A stretch of DNA of 64,000 nt, from assembly GCA_024710405.1 (NCBI GenBank), contig JANJUV010000007.1, positions 434,001 to 498,000 on the forward strand. Reading direction: 5' to 3'. Of this stretch, positions 18,286-26,762 are shown one piece after another (the stretch's first letter is position 1; each line of letters opens with the position of its first letter). Below the pieces are notes generated by a model. That model saw only the letters and a list, made by a program, of their open reading frames with translations, made no database searches and had not been told where the DNA came from. The translations under genes and the position numbers were made by a program. The DNA is from Bacteroidales bacterium. GTDB taxonomy: Bacteria > Bacteroidota > Bacteroidia > Bacteroidales > F082.

Positions 18286-19578
18286 ATGTTAATGCGCAGC
18301 ATATTAAGCACATCCGGCACAAGAATTCTGAACGCCATTGCAGGACTGCTTCTTCTGTGGATCGCAGCCAACGAACTGGGAGCCGAGGCATGGGGTATAT
18401 CGGGAATCATACTGCTCGACATCAGCCTGATCCTGCTTTTTGTGGATATGATGAGCAGCACACTGGTCTATTTTACCCCCCGTCGCAATCCCGGCTCACT
18501 GATGATTGTGTCATACTTCTGGACGCTTTTTGTAACCATGGTTGCTGCGATGATCTTTGCCTTACTGTATCTGTTCGCCCCTACTGTGCTGAACACCCTG
18601 GTTCCGAAAGCTTATGCAGGCCACATCCTGATGCTTGTGATACTCAACAGCCTGCACAGCATCCACATGAACATCCTGTTGGGTAAGGGCAAGATGGCTG
18701 CATTCAACAGTTTGTTCAGCCTGCAGTTCAGCCTGATGCTCGCTGCTATGGCTGCTTTCGTGTATTGGGCCGGTATCCGCAGCGAAAAAGCGTTTGTATT
18801 TGCCCTCTACGTCAGTTATTCCATCCCTGCTTGTGCAGGATTATTCATCATCAAACCGCGTTTCAACAGGCAGCAGGTTTTGGGATTTCGCGCCTTACTT
18901 ATTGAGATGATGCGTTTTGGCAGTGTGATGCAGCTTAGCGGAGTGTTGCATTTGCTGAACAAAAGGATAAGCTATTTTTTCATCAAAGCTTTTACAGGAT
19001 ATGCAGCCGTCGGTATTTATAACTCGGGTGTGCAGCTAACAGAGGGACTGAGACTTATCGGACAAAGCATCTCACTGGTACAGTATTCAAGGATCAGCAA
19101 CAGCAACGATACAGAATACGCCAGACTGATCAGCATCAGGCTGCTGAAATTTTCGGTGCTTACCACTACCCTTGCGCTGCTTGTACTGATTGCCATCCCA
19201 CGTTCGGTGTTCGAACACATCCTGACCAGGGATTTCGGCGACATCACTTTGGTCATTCTGAGCCTTTCACCAGGGGTGATTGCTTTGTCGGCCAACACCA
19301 TCTTCAGCCATTACTTTTCAGGCACAGGCAAACCGGCCTACAACCTCACAGCTGCCCTAATCGGACTGGGACTCAGTATTCCTTTGCTGCTGCTGTTCAT
19401 TCCGTTGTGGGGACTGACTGGCGCGGGCATCGGCACTTCGCTGGCCTATTTAGCCACAGTCGTTTATCAATGGTTTATGTTCCGTAAAATGACCAAAACC
19501 AAACTCAGGGAAATGCTTCCCGACAGAAACGATTTCAGGGAACTGATGAAGGCTATTAAAATGTTGCGCCATAAATAA
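18286..19578 (+). CDS. Wzx-like oligosaccharide flippase
   Basis: A 430-residue integral membrane protein with about 12 hydrophobic segments, of the MATE/polysaccharide-transporter superfamily. The N-terminus (LSTSGTRILNAIAGLLLLWI) and the segment around residues 205-260 (FGSVMQLSGVLHLLNKRISYFFI, followed by VGIYNSGVQLTEGLRLIG) match the usual Wzx pattern. Such proteins flip lipid-linked glycans across the inner membrane. It follows the beta-propeller gene by 6 bases, implying one transcript, and lies opposite the GT2 fusion gene. The glycan is unknown. Confidence 0.85.
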   Translation: MLMRSILSTSGTRILNAIAGLLLLWIAANELGAEAWGISGIILLDISLILLFVDMMSSTLVYFTPRRNPGSLMIVSYFWTLFVTMVAAMIFALLYLFAPTVLNTLVPKAYAGHILMLVILNSLHSIHMNILLGKGKMAAFNSLFSLQFSLMLAAMAAFVYWAGIRSEKAFVFALYVSYSIPACAGLFIIKPRFNRQQVLGFRALLIEMMRFGSVMQLSGVLHLLNKRISYFFIKAFTGYAAVGIYNSGVQLTEGLRLIGQSISLVQYSRISNSNDTEYARLISIRLLKFSVLTTTLALLVLIAIPRSVFEHILTRDFGDITLVILSLSPGVIALSANTIFSHYFSGTGKPAYNLTAALIGLGLSIPLLLLFIPLWGLTGAGIGTSLAYLATVVYQWFMFRKMTKTKLREMLPDRNDFRELMKAIKMLRHK

Positions 19579-19687
19579 GATATGTTTTCCGAAACTGAAA
19601 AAAATTAGCCCATCAGCAAACAAGCTTAAAAACAAGGCCAAAATATAATCAGAACAAAAAATCATCAACAGGCACAGCCATTCGCAT

Positions 19688-19695
19688 TACTTTTG
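19688..19695 (+). promoter_or_regulatory. Bacteroidota -7 promoter box TActTTTG for the DUF2892 gene
   Basis: TACTTTTG is a full match, 24 bases upstream of the ATG at 19720. Confidence 0.55.
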
Positions 19696-19719
19696 TCCTG
19701 AATCAAAACAACAACTACC

Positions 19720-19911
19720 ATGAAAAAGAATGTAGGAAGCACCGACAAAATCATCCGCATCATCCTCGGACTGGCCATAGGAGCCGCAGGAGTTTACTTT
19801 GGAAGCTGGCTTGGACTGATCGGCATCATCCCGATCGCAACGGCTTTTATGAGTTTTTGTCCGTTATATGCTCCATTTGGACTGAATACCTGCAAGAAAG
19901 AGCAGGCTTAG
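19720..19911 (+). CDS. YgaP-like transmembrane protein (DUF2892)
   Basis: A 63-residue protein with a typical DUF2892 beginning, KKNVGSTDKIIRIILGLA, two membrane segments (about 12-28 and 30-46), and the conserved FCPLYAPFGLNTC end containing two Cys residues. The family is found alone or fused to rhodanese domains and is thought to be an inner-membrane protein, possibly linked to sulfur chemistry; its exact role is not established. It has its own -7 box and converges on the esterase gene with a 4-base gap. Confidence 0.85.
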   Translation: MKKNVGSTDKIIRIILGLAIGAAGVYFGSWLGLIGIIPIATAFMSFCPLYAPFGLNTCKKEQA

Positions 19912-19915
19912 TCTG

Positions 19916-21157
19916 TCAACGGGCCGGAAAGAAATAGACCAGGGGTTCTTCGAGCAGGGAGCGCCAATTGCCCCATGAATGCCCCTGATTTACTTCAATG
20001 TATTCAAGCGGATAGCCTTTTTCCTGCATCACGCTGCGCATCCCCCGTGCCTGATTCTGCGTATCATTGATTACCCCCGTACTCATAAACACTTTCAGGG
20101 GCTGCAACGGCTTTGTGGCATATTCCTGAATGATGGCCGGGTCAAAAGCAGGTGAGTGAATGCCGATCAGGCCAAATACATCCGGACGCCTTATTCCCGT
20201 AAAGGCCGAATTCCACCCCCCCAGCGAAGTCCCCAGTACAGCACGTTTCTGAGGCGACACATCTGTTTTGAATTCCGCGTCAATTTGTGGCACAAGTTCA
20301 TCGGACAGAAACCCAACAAAGCGGCTGTTGGCCCTGTATTCGTCCATCCTTCTGTTCTGGGATAAGTTAGAAGGGTTTCGCGGGTCAACAAAAACTGCAA
20401 TAACAGGGCTTATTTTTCCCTGATGTATTAAATTGTCCAGCACAATCAGCATCGCACCCAGACGATCATCGGCATATTCGTGTCCGTCTGTCACATAAAT
20501 CACCGGAAGATCCTCCAGCGATTCGTATCCATACGGCAGATAAACCTTATACTGCAGCTGATAGCCCAGACACTCTGCACTGCTCATAATGAGCTTGTTT
20601 GCGCTTAGCGATCCCCGGTTTACTCCTTCGGCAAGGACAGTTTCTTTCGGAAACACCCAGTCGGGCATGCGTAGTTCGCTGTTGGGGCCGAAACCGCTGT
20701 GCTGAACAAAACGGTTCGAGGGATCGAGTACCCAGTTGTTGTTGATCACCAGCTTGTAATCGAGACGGGCATCGGAAGGAAACTTTTTCCGGAGGACAAA
20801 AAAGTCGCTTGTGCCCATCCGCTGGCCTGCCCATCCACTTGATGACGGATTCCATGAATTGAAGTCGCCGGCCCATAACACACTGCCGGCTTGCCCTTTA
20901 TACATGAACAAAACCGAATCCCCGATGGTAAATGGCACCTGATCGTTGGCTTTCAGGCTGTCCCACAAAGTATTCAATCGCTGTACCCTTTCGGCCGAAT
21001 CGGCAAGTGCAATCAGATTCACGAATGTCTGCTCAAGATCAGCAATACCCACAAACTGCCTGTAGTCTGACTCAGGCTTTAATGGAGGTTTATTCTCTTC
21101 TTTGTGGCACGACACCATAAGCAGCAGCATCAAAAACAAGGAAATATTCATCTTCAT
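19916..21157 (-). CDS. Putative esterase lipoprotein (E-set plus alpha/beta hydrolase, Fes/PF00756-like)
   Basis: The 413-residue product has a short lipoprotein signal ending in MVSCHKE, so it is probably membrane-anchored. An ATG at 21157 is preferred over an in-frame TTG at 21163. Residues about 75-170 form a carbohydrate-binding-like E-set domain (VLWAGDFNSWNP). The C-terminal half is an esterase-family hydrolase with VIYVTDGHEYADDR, the nucleophile elbow GTSLGGWNSAF and a His in NQGHSWGNW. Such proteins cleave acyl or feruloyl esters or siderophore esters; no siderophore genes are near, so polysaccharide deacylation is the better guess. The gene stands alone between convergent DUF2892 and the thioredoxin pair. 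Confidence 0.75.
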   Translation of the reverse strand: MKMNISLFLMLLLMVSCHKEENKPPLKPESDYRQFVGIADLEQTFVNLIALADSAERVQRLNTLWDSLKANDQVPFTIGDSVLFMYKGQAGSVLWAGDFNSWNPSSSGWAGQRMGTSDFFVLRKKFPSDARLDYKLVINNNWVLDPSNRFVQHSGFGPNSELRMPDWVFPKETVLAEGVNRGSLSANKLIMSSAECLGYQLQYKVYLPYGYESLEDLPVIYVTDGHEYADDRLGAMLIVLDNLIHQGKISPVIAVFVDPRNPSNLSQNRRMDEYRANSRFVGFLSDELVPQIDAEFKTDVSPQKRAVLGTSLGGWNSAFTGIRRPDVFGLIGIHSPAFDPAIIQEYATKPLQPLKVFMSTGVINDTQNQARGMRSVMQEKGYPLEYIEVNQGHSWGNWRSLLEEPLVYFFPAR

Positions 21158-21211
21158 AGACAATATGGGTTCTGTGGGGATAATAAATTCAGACTGCTGA
21201 CAACACAGCTG

Positions 21212-21454
21212 TCAGTCAATGGATTTCCTGACTTTTTGCGTATAAGTGCGCAATGATGTTTTCAGGTCGGTTCCGTTTTCGGCCATATCATTTTTAATCC
21301 AAAGGGCCGCGATGATATGTGTAAGTTGCTCCCCCTCATCCTCTCCCTCTACCTCAACAGAGGGGAGTTGTTCGTCATACAGTTCATTCTCTGCCTGTTG
21401 CAGTTGTTCAACGCTGTAACTTTCAACGAGTTTCTTTATTACAGGGATCTTCAT
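21212..21454 (-). CDS. Small protein of the DUF6952 type, coupled to thioredoxin
   Basis: An 80-residue acidic protein: KIPVIKKLVESYSVEQLQQA at the start, a VEGEDEGEQLTHIIAALWI core, and a basic end. It resembles small Bacteroidota proteins that I recall as DUF6952, usually found next to thioredoxin or peroxiredoxin genes; the family name is from memory. Its start overlaps the stop of the upstream thioredoxin gene by 4 bases, indicating translational coupling. It has no signal or membrane segment. Function unknown, presumably redox-related by context. Confidence 0.7.
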   Translation of the reverse strand: MKIPVIKKLVESYSVEQLQQAENELYDEQLPSVEVEGEDEGEQLTHIIAALWIKNDMAENGTDLKTSLRTYTQKVRKSID

Positions 21455-21771
21455 ACGCTCAGGCTCTTAATCATTTCAATGATTTTTTCTTCTTTAGATG
21501 TGGCCTTTCCTTCGGCCAGGTTGCCTTTGCTGAAGGTGGCAAAAAAGGGCAGATTGTCCACTCCGGCCAATTTGCGTGCTTCCTGACTTTCCTCGGCATT
21601 CACATCCAGAAAAACAACACCGGCATACTGCGGGTCATCAGCCATGCGCTTGAACTTGGGGGCAAACAACCGACAGGTTCCGCACCAGTCGGCATAGTAC
21701 TTCACCACCACTTTTTCGTTTGTGGCAATGAGTTCTTTAAAATCGGCATCAGTAGCTTTGATCAGGGGCAT
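21451..21771 (-). CDS. Thioredoxin family protein
   Basis: A 106-residue single-domain thioredoxin with the active site DWCGTC, so the inter-Cys dipeptide is Gly-Thr rather than the classical Gly-Pro. The conserved cis-Pro is visible in VDNLPFFATF. It lacks a signal peptide, so it acts in the cytoplasm. The next gene on the strand overlaps it by 4 bases. No perfect -7 box was seen upstream. Confidence 0.9.
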   Translation of the reverse strand: MPLIKATDADFKELIATNEKVVVKYYADWCGTCRLFAPKFKRMADDPQYAGVVFLDVNAEESQEARKLAGVDNLPFFATFSKGNLAEGKATSKEEKIIEMIKSLSV

Positions 21772-22103
21772 AGTGTTCTGTTTTAATTATTTATATTTGT
21801 ATTTCTGTCCTTTAAAAGCCTCAATCATGCAAAACAATCAATAAGTCGGAAGATCGATTTATTGTTTCATTATGCTTTACAAAAATAGCGTTTTTGTCCT
21901 GAATGTTTTACCTGAACGCACTAAGTTTTCATTCCCCGGATTATTGTCCGGCGCGCTTCCCGGATTCCCGGGAGAGGATAATTACCCAAATCATTAATTA
22001 TTCACTTTCTAAAGAGCGTTGAGATAAGTCAGTGTAAGGAAGTTGTTAGCAAATCTTAAAAACCGGTCTGAACATGCCTCAAAAAAACGGTACTTTTGCA
22101 CCT
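21772..22103. other. Divergent intergenic region between thioredoxin and parE
   Basis: The spacer holds two GC-rich hairpins, CCGGA/TCCGG at 21936-21951 and CCCGG/CCGGG at 21959-21972, and a forward TATATTTG at 21792-21799 that is far from any forward gene. No coding frame is supported. The parE promoter box lies at its right end. Confidence 0.5.
22091..22098 (+). promoter_or_regulatory. Bacteroidota -7 promoter box TActTTTG immediately before parE
   Basis: TACTTTTG ends 5 bases before the ATG at 22104. If it works as the -7 box, transcription would begin at about the ATG itself, giving a leaderless parE message and excluding the upstream in-frame ATG at 22074. Confidence 0.5.
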
Positions 22104-23993
22104 ATGAGCGACATTGACCTTACCGTAGGCCCCGGAAATTATAACGACGACAGTGTCAGGACACTGGACTGGAAAGAGCATATACGGCTGAGGCCGGGAA
22201 TGTACATCGGAAAACTGGGAGACGGCACCTCCCATGACGATGGCATCTACGTTCTGCTCAAGGAAATCATCGACAACAGCATCGATGAATTTGTGATGGG
22301 CAACGGCAAAGTCATCGAAATCGCTATAGCTGACAATACGGTCTCGGTACGTGACTTCGGAAGAGGTATGCCCCTCGGAAAAGTGATCGATTGTGTGAGT
22401 AAAATTAACACAGGCGCGAAATACGACTCCAATGTGTTCAAGAAAGCCGTTGGATTGAATGGTGTTGGCTCAAAAGCCGTCAATGCCATGTCGTCGTTTT
22501 TCAAGGTGCAGTCGGTACGCGAAGGGCAAACCAAAATAGTTGAGTATTCGTGCGGCGAACTGTTGCTGGATGAACCCATTATGCCATCAACCGATAAAAA
22601 CGGTACACACATCACCTTCAGGCCCGACGAAGGTATCTTTGGCAACTACCGCTACCTGCACGAATACGTCGAGGAAATGCTGTGGAACTACGTGTTCCTC
22701 AACAACGGGCTCACCATTGTGTTCAACGGACAGAAGTTTCAGGCCAAAAACGGGCTGCTCGACCTGCTCGAACGAAATATGGCCGGGCCCGAGACAATGA
22801 CCTACCCCATCATCCATATCCGCGAAGAAGATTTTGAATGCGCCTTCACCCACAGCAACAACACCTACAACGAAGAGTATTACTCCTTCGTCAACGGACA
22901 GAATACGACTCAGGGCGGAACCCACCAGAACGCTTTCAGGGAAGCTATTGTAAAAACCATCAGAGAGTTTTACAACAAAGACTACGATGTTTCCGACATC
23001 AGAAACTCACTGGTGGCTGCCATCAGCATCAAGGTGCAGGAACCCGTGTTTGAATCGCAGACAAAGACCAAACTCGGTTCGCAATACATGGAACCTGAAG
23101 GCAGAAGCATCAGGACGTTCATCACTGACATCATCAAGCGCCACCTCGATAACTACCTCCACATGAACCCCGACACAGCCGAAGCGCTGCAAAGGAAGAT
23201 CATGCAGAGCGAGAAAGAGCGCAAGGAGATGGCCAACATCAAAAAACTGGCCCGCGAAAGCGTTAAAAAAGCCAGTCTGCACAACAAAAAACTGCGCGAC
23301 TGCCGGATTCACTTTAACACCAACCACGAAAAGCGCCTCGAAACAACGCTGTTCATCACCGAAGGCGACTCAGCATCGGGCAGCATCACCAAAAGCCGCG
23401 ATGTGCAAACCCAGGCCGTGTTCAGCCTCAAGGGCAAACCCCTCAACTGCTACGGACTGACAAAGAAAATCGTGTACGAAAACGAAGAGTTCAACCTGCT
23501 TCAGGCCGCCATAAACATCGACGAATCCATCGAAAACCTCAGATACAACAACATCGTCATTGCTACCGATGCCGATGTTGATGGCATGCACATCCGGCTG
23601 CTGCTGCTGACCTTTTTCCTGCAGTTTTATCCCGAACTGGTCAAGGCCGGACATCTGTACATCCTGCAAACCCCTTTGTTCAGGGTCAGAAACAAAAAAG
23701 AAACCATCTATTGCTACTCTGAAGAAGAGCGCCAGGGAGCACTCCGCAAACTGGGCGCCAACCCCGAAATCACACGATTCAAAGGATTAGGCGAAATATC
23801 ACCCGACGAATTCAGATTCTTCATCGGCCCCAGCATGCGCCTCGAACCCGTGATTTTAAAAAGAGACCTCTCGATAAGCGATCTGCTCGAATTCTATATG
23901 GGCAAAAACACCCCCGACCGGCAACAGTTCATCATCAATAACCTGCGCTTCGAAGAAGACCTGACGATAGAAAAGTTGATTCAAAATTCCTGA
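22104..23993 (+). CDS. parE: DNA topoisomerase IV subunit B
   Basis: A 629-residue type IIA topoisomerase B subunit. The GHKL ATPase domain shows [23 protein letters not shown] and [12 protein letters not shown]; the Toprim domain shows [21 protein letters not shown] and [15 protein letters not shown]; the end carries the conserved RFKGLGEI and the MRLEPV region. It decatenates chromosomes together with ParC. The ATG at 22104 was chosen because a -7 box lies between it and the ATG at 22074. The usual partner gene (parC/gyrA-like) is not downstream; instead the stop codon lies within a tandem-repeat block. Confidence 0.94.
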   Translation: MSDIDLTVGPGNYNDDSVRTLDWKEHIRLRPGMYIGKLGDGTSHDDGIYVLLKEIIDNSIDEFVMGNGKVIEIAIADNTVSVRDFGRGMPLGKVIDCVSKINTGAKYDSNVFKKAVGLNGVGSKAVNAMSSFFKVQSVREGQTKIVEYSCGELLLDEPIMPSTDKNGTHITFRPDEGIFGNYRYLHEYVEEMLWNYVFLNNGLTIVFNGQKFQAKNGLLDLLERNMAGPETMTYPIIHIREEDFECAFTHSNNTYNEEYYSFVNGQNTTQGGTHQNAFREAIVKTIREFYNKDYDVSDIRNSLVAAISIKVQEPVFESQTKTKLGSQYMEPEGRSIRTFITDIIKRHLDNYLHMNPDTAEALQRKIMQSEKERKEMANIKKLARESVKKASLHNKKLRDCRIHFNTNHEKRLETTLFITEGDSASGSITKSRDVQTQAVFSLKGKPLNCYGLTKKIVYENEEFNLLQAAINIDESIENLRYNNIVIATDADVDGMHIRLLLLTFFLQFYPELVKAGHLYILQTPLFRVRNKKETIYCYSEEERQGALRKLGANPEITRFKGLGEISPDEFRFFIGPSMRLEPVILKRDLSISDLLEFYMGKNTPDRQQFIINNLRFEEDLTIEKLIQNS

Positions 23994-24260
23994 TTTGAAG
24001 ATTCAAGATTCAAGATTTGAAATTCCTGATTTGAAGATTTGAAGATTTGAAGATTTGAAGATTTGAAGATTTGAAGATTTGAAGATTTGAAGATTTGAAG
24101 ATTGAAGATTCAAAATTCAAGATTTGAAGATTCAAGATTCAAGATTTGAAATTCCTGATTTGAAGATTTGAAGATTTGAAGATTTGAAGATTTGAAGATT
24201 TGAAAATTCAATATTCCTGATTTGAAGATTCAAGATTCATGATTCCTCATTCAAAATTCT
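23982..24260. repeat. Tandem repeats of the 8-mer ATTTGAAG within larger duplications
   Basis: Two runs of the unit ATTTGAAG, about 9-10 units near 24029-24105 and 5-6 units near 24158-24202, are embedded in a longer unit that begins with AATTCCTGATTTGAAG and recurs at least twice. Degenerate versions (GATTCAAGATT) surround them. The repeat begins inside the last codons of parE and supplies its stop codon. Confidence 0.85.
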
Positions 24261-24321
24261 TAATTCTAGATTCTAAGATTTCTGAATTGAGGATGCCATA
24301 ATATAATGTGCGAAAAAGAGG

Positions 24322-24348
24322 CGGCCGGAAATGGCTGTCTTTTTTTTT
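24322..24348 (+). terminator. Possible rho-independent terminator after the parE repeat region
   Basis: CGGCC and GGCTG pair (with one G-U) around a 6-base loop, followed by TC and nine T residues. It is more than 300 bases after parE, so it could end read-through from the repeat block. Confidence 0.4.
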
Positions 24349-24513
24349 GACTGAATGTGAAGATTTGTTGGATTTCATAACTTTACGGCAATAACGCTCA
24401 CGAGCGGAATATCCTTAAAATAATTTGAGCTCAGCAGCAAGTTTTTGGGTATTCATGCAGTTGACAGTCAAAGGAATATGAAAGTATTATTAATCCATAA
24501 AAGTTTAATAGCC

Positions 24514-25305
24514 ATGAAAATGAACGTAAGACGGATCGTTTTGACCTTGCTTCCAATGGTCACTTTTCTGTTTTTAACCCTACCAACATCAGCAGGGCAA
24601 AATTCGGACTCACTGAGTCTGGCAAAAGAAAGTCAACATTTCGCCTTCTATGCAACCAAAGGTGACCTGGGTGTTTTGGATTCAATAGCCATCATTCTGG
24701 AAAATAATTACGACAGAATCACGAATCGCTTAGGGATTCAGATCGAAAACAGAATTAAGGTGAAAGTCTATCCGGATGTAAAGTCTTTTCATGCGGCAAT
24801 ACATCATCCTGATGCACCTGACTGGGTGGTTGGCTCATGCATGGGAGAGGAATTACTGATGGTTTCACCATTAAATCCGGGAAGTGTTCATAACTATAAA
24901 TCACTTATGCAGGTGGTTGTGCATGAATTTGTACATATTGCCGTGTATTATGCCTGTGGAGACAAAGCCGTTACCGTATTGCCAAAGTGGCTTAACGAAG
25001 GGTATGCACAATACGAAGCAGGACAGGTGAATGAACATATTCGTAAAACTGTGGAAGCTAGTTTGCGCGACAAGGAGCCACCAAGCTGGAAACAACTTAA
25101 TGATGCATCTGCTATGGAATTTGGCCATATGAATGGTTATGGACTTTCTGTGACAATTGTTGAATTCCTTGTGGATACTTATGGAATGGATAAATTGGTT
25201 TCGCTGATCAAAGAACCTGAACATATCGAAGCCATTTATGGCATGCCGGAAAACGCCTTGGAAAAGCATTGGGCCCAATACATCAAACACGAAAAGATTG
25301 AATAA
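24514..25305 (+). CDS. Secreted gluzincin-type metallopeptidase (peptidase MA-like)
   Basis: The 263-residue protein has a signal peptide (MKMNVRRIVLTLLPMVTFLFL). The ATG at 24514 is chosen because upstream in-frame starts at 24445 and 24478 precede this signal. The metal site is HEFVH (about residues 133-137) with a downstream LNEGYAQYE, the third zinc ligand expected in gluzincins of the peptidase MA family. It should act outside the inner membrane on unknown proteins. It is the last ordinary gene before the defence island. A TAACTTTA sequence at about 24379 is a weak -7 candidate. Confidence 0.8.
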   Translation: MKMNVRRIVLTLLPMVTFLFLTLPTSAGQNSDSLSLAKESQHFAFYATKGDLGVLDSIAIILENNYDRITNRLGIQIENRIKVKVYPDVKSFHAAIHHPDAPDWVVGSCMGEELLMVSPLNPGSVHNYKSLMQVVVHEFVHIAVYYACGDKAVTVLPKWLNEGYAQYEAGQVNEHIRKTVEASLRDKEPPSWKQLNDASAMEFGHMNGYGLSVTIVEFLVDTYGMDKLVSLIKEPEHIEAIYGMPENALEKHWAQYIKHEKIE

Positions 25306-25737
25306 CACCCGCTTGAGCTGCACTTATGCCCTGTTGCCTATGACCAACAATTTGAAACACTGTTTCCCCCAAAAGCATTTGCAAAAAGACAGAAACCAAG
25401 CCCGCAAAACGGCTATTGAAGCTAGATGCATACCGTTGGAGTACATGGGAATGAGGTGGATGAAGTGGTGAAAAATATTTTTGAAATTTTTTGCTCCGTG
25501 ATGTACAGATATTTAGGATTTGGTAAATTTACAGCAAGAATTAAACAATACCTTGAGCAAGCTGAAGGTTTTGAATGTGATACCATCCAAATTGTTTAGC
25601 TATGGGAGCTATATGCAAAACAACTTTTTTGCCGAAGAAGCACGGTTATACATCCTTTTTTGGTGGTATAACCCAAGTTTTGAGCGTAAAAGATTGGATT
25701 ATAAAAGTGTTATGGGCAAAATTAATAGAACTTAGAA
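25306..25737. other. Intergenic region at the left edge of the defence island
   Basis: About 430 bases without a supported gene. Short frames exist (25501-25599, and a 71-codon frame at 25520-25735), but neither resembles a known protein. Base composition becomes more AT-rich toward the right, which agrees with a boundary between chromosomal backbone and imported DNA. Confidence 0.45.
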
Positions 25738-26403
25738 ATGATTGAATACGAGAAGAAAGACGATTCTTTTGAATTTGAAAAATATATTTGTTTTGTGAAA
25801 CCAGAACTTTGGAAGAATGAAGCAATGAATCTTTTTTCTTCAGCAAAAGTTTTATTAGAATTTTCAGATTTGCAAAATAATGATTTATTTGATAAGGGAA
25901 ATAAATTGAATGGAATATTTTCTGATGAAATTGCTAATAGGCCATTTTGGTATTTTAGAGTAATTAGAATGTTGTGGGGATATGGATTTGAAAACATTCT
26001 AAAAGGTATTATTATCAAAAATTTAAGTAAAGAAGATTCTACTTTAACAAGCATTCCAATAGATGAAATAAAAACACATGACTTAATAACTTTATTTAAC
26101 AAGGCAAATATTGATTTAATCGAGGAGCAAGAGTTTTATATTAAAATAATCGAAAAATGTTCAGTTTGGATGGGGCGGTATCCACTACCGATTAAAGCAA
26201 AACATATGTATGAACAACGTAAACCTATGAAAACAAGGGAAGAGTTATTCGAGAGGTCAAGGCAATTATATAAAAAGTGGATAAATGGCGAAATTCCTCG
26301 CACATTTTGCGAATCTGATGTATTACATGGAGGTATTGGAGCAAAAGAATTTGAGATTATAAATGATTTAATTAAAACAACTAAAGAAAAATTTGAAGAA
26401 TAA
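25738..26403 (+). CDS. AT-rich hypothetical protein, HEPN-like
   Basis: The 221-residue protein is encoded by DNA clearly richer in A and T than its neighbours. It has a helical central part with WGYGFENILKGIIIK, THDLITLFNKANI and a following GRYPLP segment, which resembles uncharacterised HEPN-like proteins found in defence islands. The usual HEPN RNase motif (Arg-x4-6-His) is not clearly present, so activity is uncertain. There is no signal peptide. It is followed at once by a fold-back sequence of attC type, which would make it a gene cassette. No promoter box was found directly in front. Confidence 0.5.
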   Translation: MIEYEKKDDSFEFEKYICFVKPELWKNEAMNLFSSAKVLLEFSDLQNNDLFDKGNKLNGIFSDEIANRPFWYFRVIRMLWGYGFENILKGIIIKNLSKEDSTLTSIPIDEIKTHDLITLFNKANIDLIEEQEFYIKIIEKCSVWMGRYPLPIKAKHMYEQRKPMKTREELFERSRQLYKKWINGEIPRTFCESDVLHGGIGAKEFEIINDLIKTTKEKFEE

Positions 26404-26414
26404 AATTCTGCCCA

Positions 26415-26539
26415 TAACACGCGGTATAAAAAATTGACAGTTCAGTAGCTTATTCAAGAGTTGTAGCCCGCTTCAACTTTCGGGTAACTTGGCAGGAAAT
26501 CGCCCGATATCATCAACTTTTCATACCGCCAAACCGTTA
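26415..26539. repeat. attC-like imperfect inverted repeat after the HEPN-like gene
   Basis: The 125-base element begins with TAAC (26415-26418) and ends with GTTA (26536-26539). Inside these lie GCGGTAT (26421-26427) and its exact complement ATACCGC (26523-26529). The length, the TAAC/GTTA ends and the position right after a stop codon are those of integron recombination sites, but the core sites deviate from the textbook consensus and no integrase gene is in the window. Confidence 0.45.
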
Positions 26540-26721
26540 CCACCAAGTCCAAAAAGACAACAAAATAGCAGACAATCTGCTACTTAAAGACAGAAAAATC
26601 AAACCCAAACAATGAAAGCCAACGCACAAAACAGCAGATTTGCAAGCCCATGCACGCCAAAGGTTATAGCAAAGGGCTGCTGAAGGGCTGCAATTATGCT
26701 TACGCACCCGTCCTAAATTGT

Positions 26722-26729
26722 TACTTTTG
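26722..26729 (+). promoter_or_regulatory. Bacteroidota -7 promoter box TActTTTG for the hsd operon
   Basis: TACTTTTG is a full match, 33 bases upstream of the hsdM ATG. It is the only clear promoter box in front of the six-gene block from hsdM to hsdR. Confidence 0.55.
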
Positions 26730-26762
26730 AGAATTAAATTAACGAATAGGAATTAAGACATA

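Larger units (their letters stand above)
26404..26762. other. Intergenic region between the cassette gene and hsdM
   Basis: It contains the attC-like element and, at its right end, the hsdM promoter box. Between them (26540-26720) only short purine-rich sequence with a few repeated words such as AACGCACAAAAC-like segments is visible; no coding frame is supported. Confidence 0.5.

Noticed and set aside
21792-21799. Forward TATATTTG box between thioredoxin and parE
   Set aside because: It is more than 300 bases from parE, which has a closer box; in AT-rich DNA such matches occur by chance.
24001-24260. Repeat block after parE as a CRISPR array or replication origin
   Set aside because: The units are 8-bp tandem repeats without spacers; no DnaA boxes or replication genes were seen.
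24478-24513. Upstream start for the metallopeptidase
   Set aside because: It would put 12 extra residues before the signal peptide; the ATG at 24514 gives a normal one.
25520-25735. A 71-codon frame before the HEPN-like gene
   Set aside because: No similarity to any family I know, no credible start or ribosome-binding context; possibly a remnant of a decayed gene.
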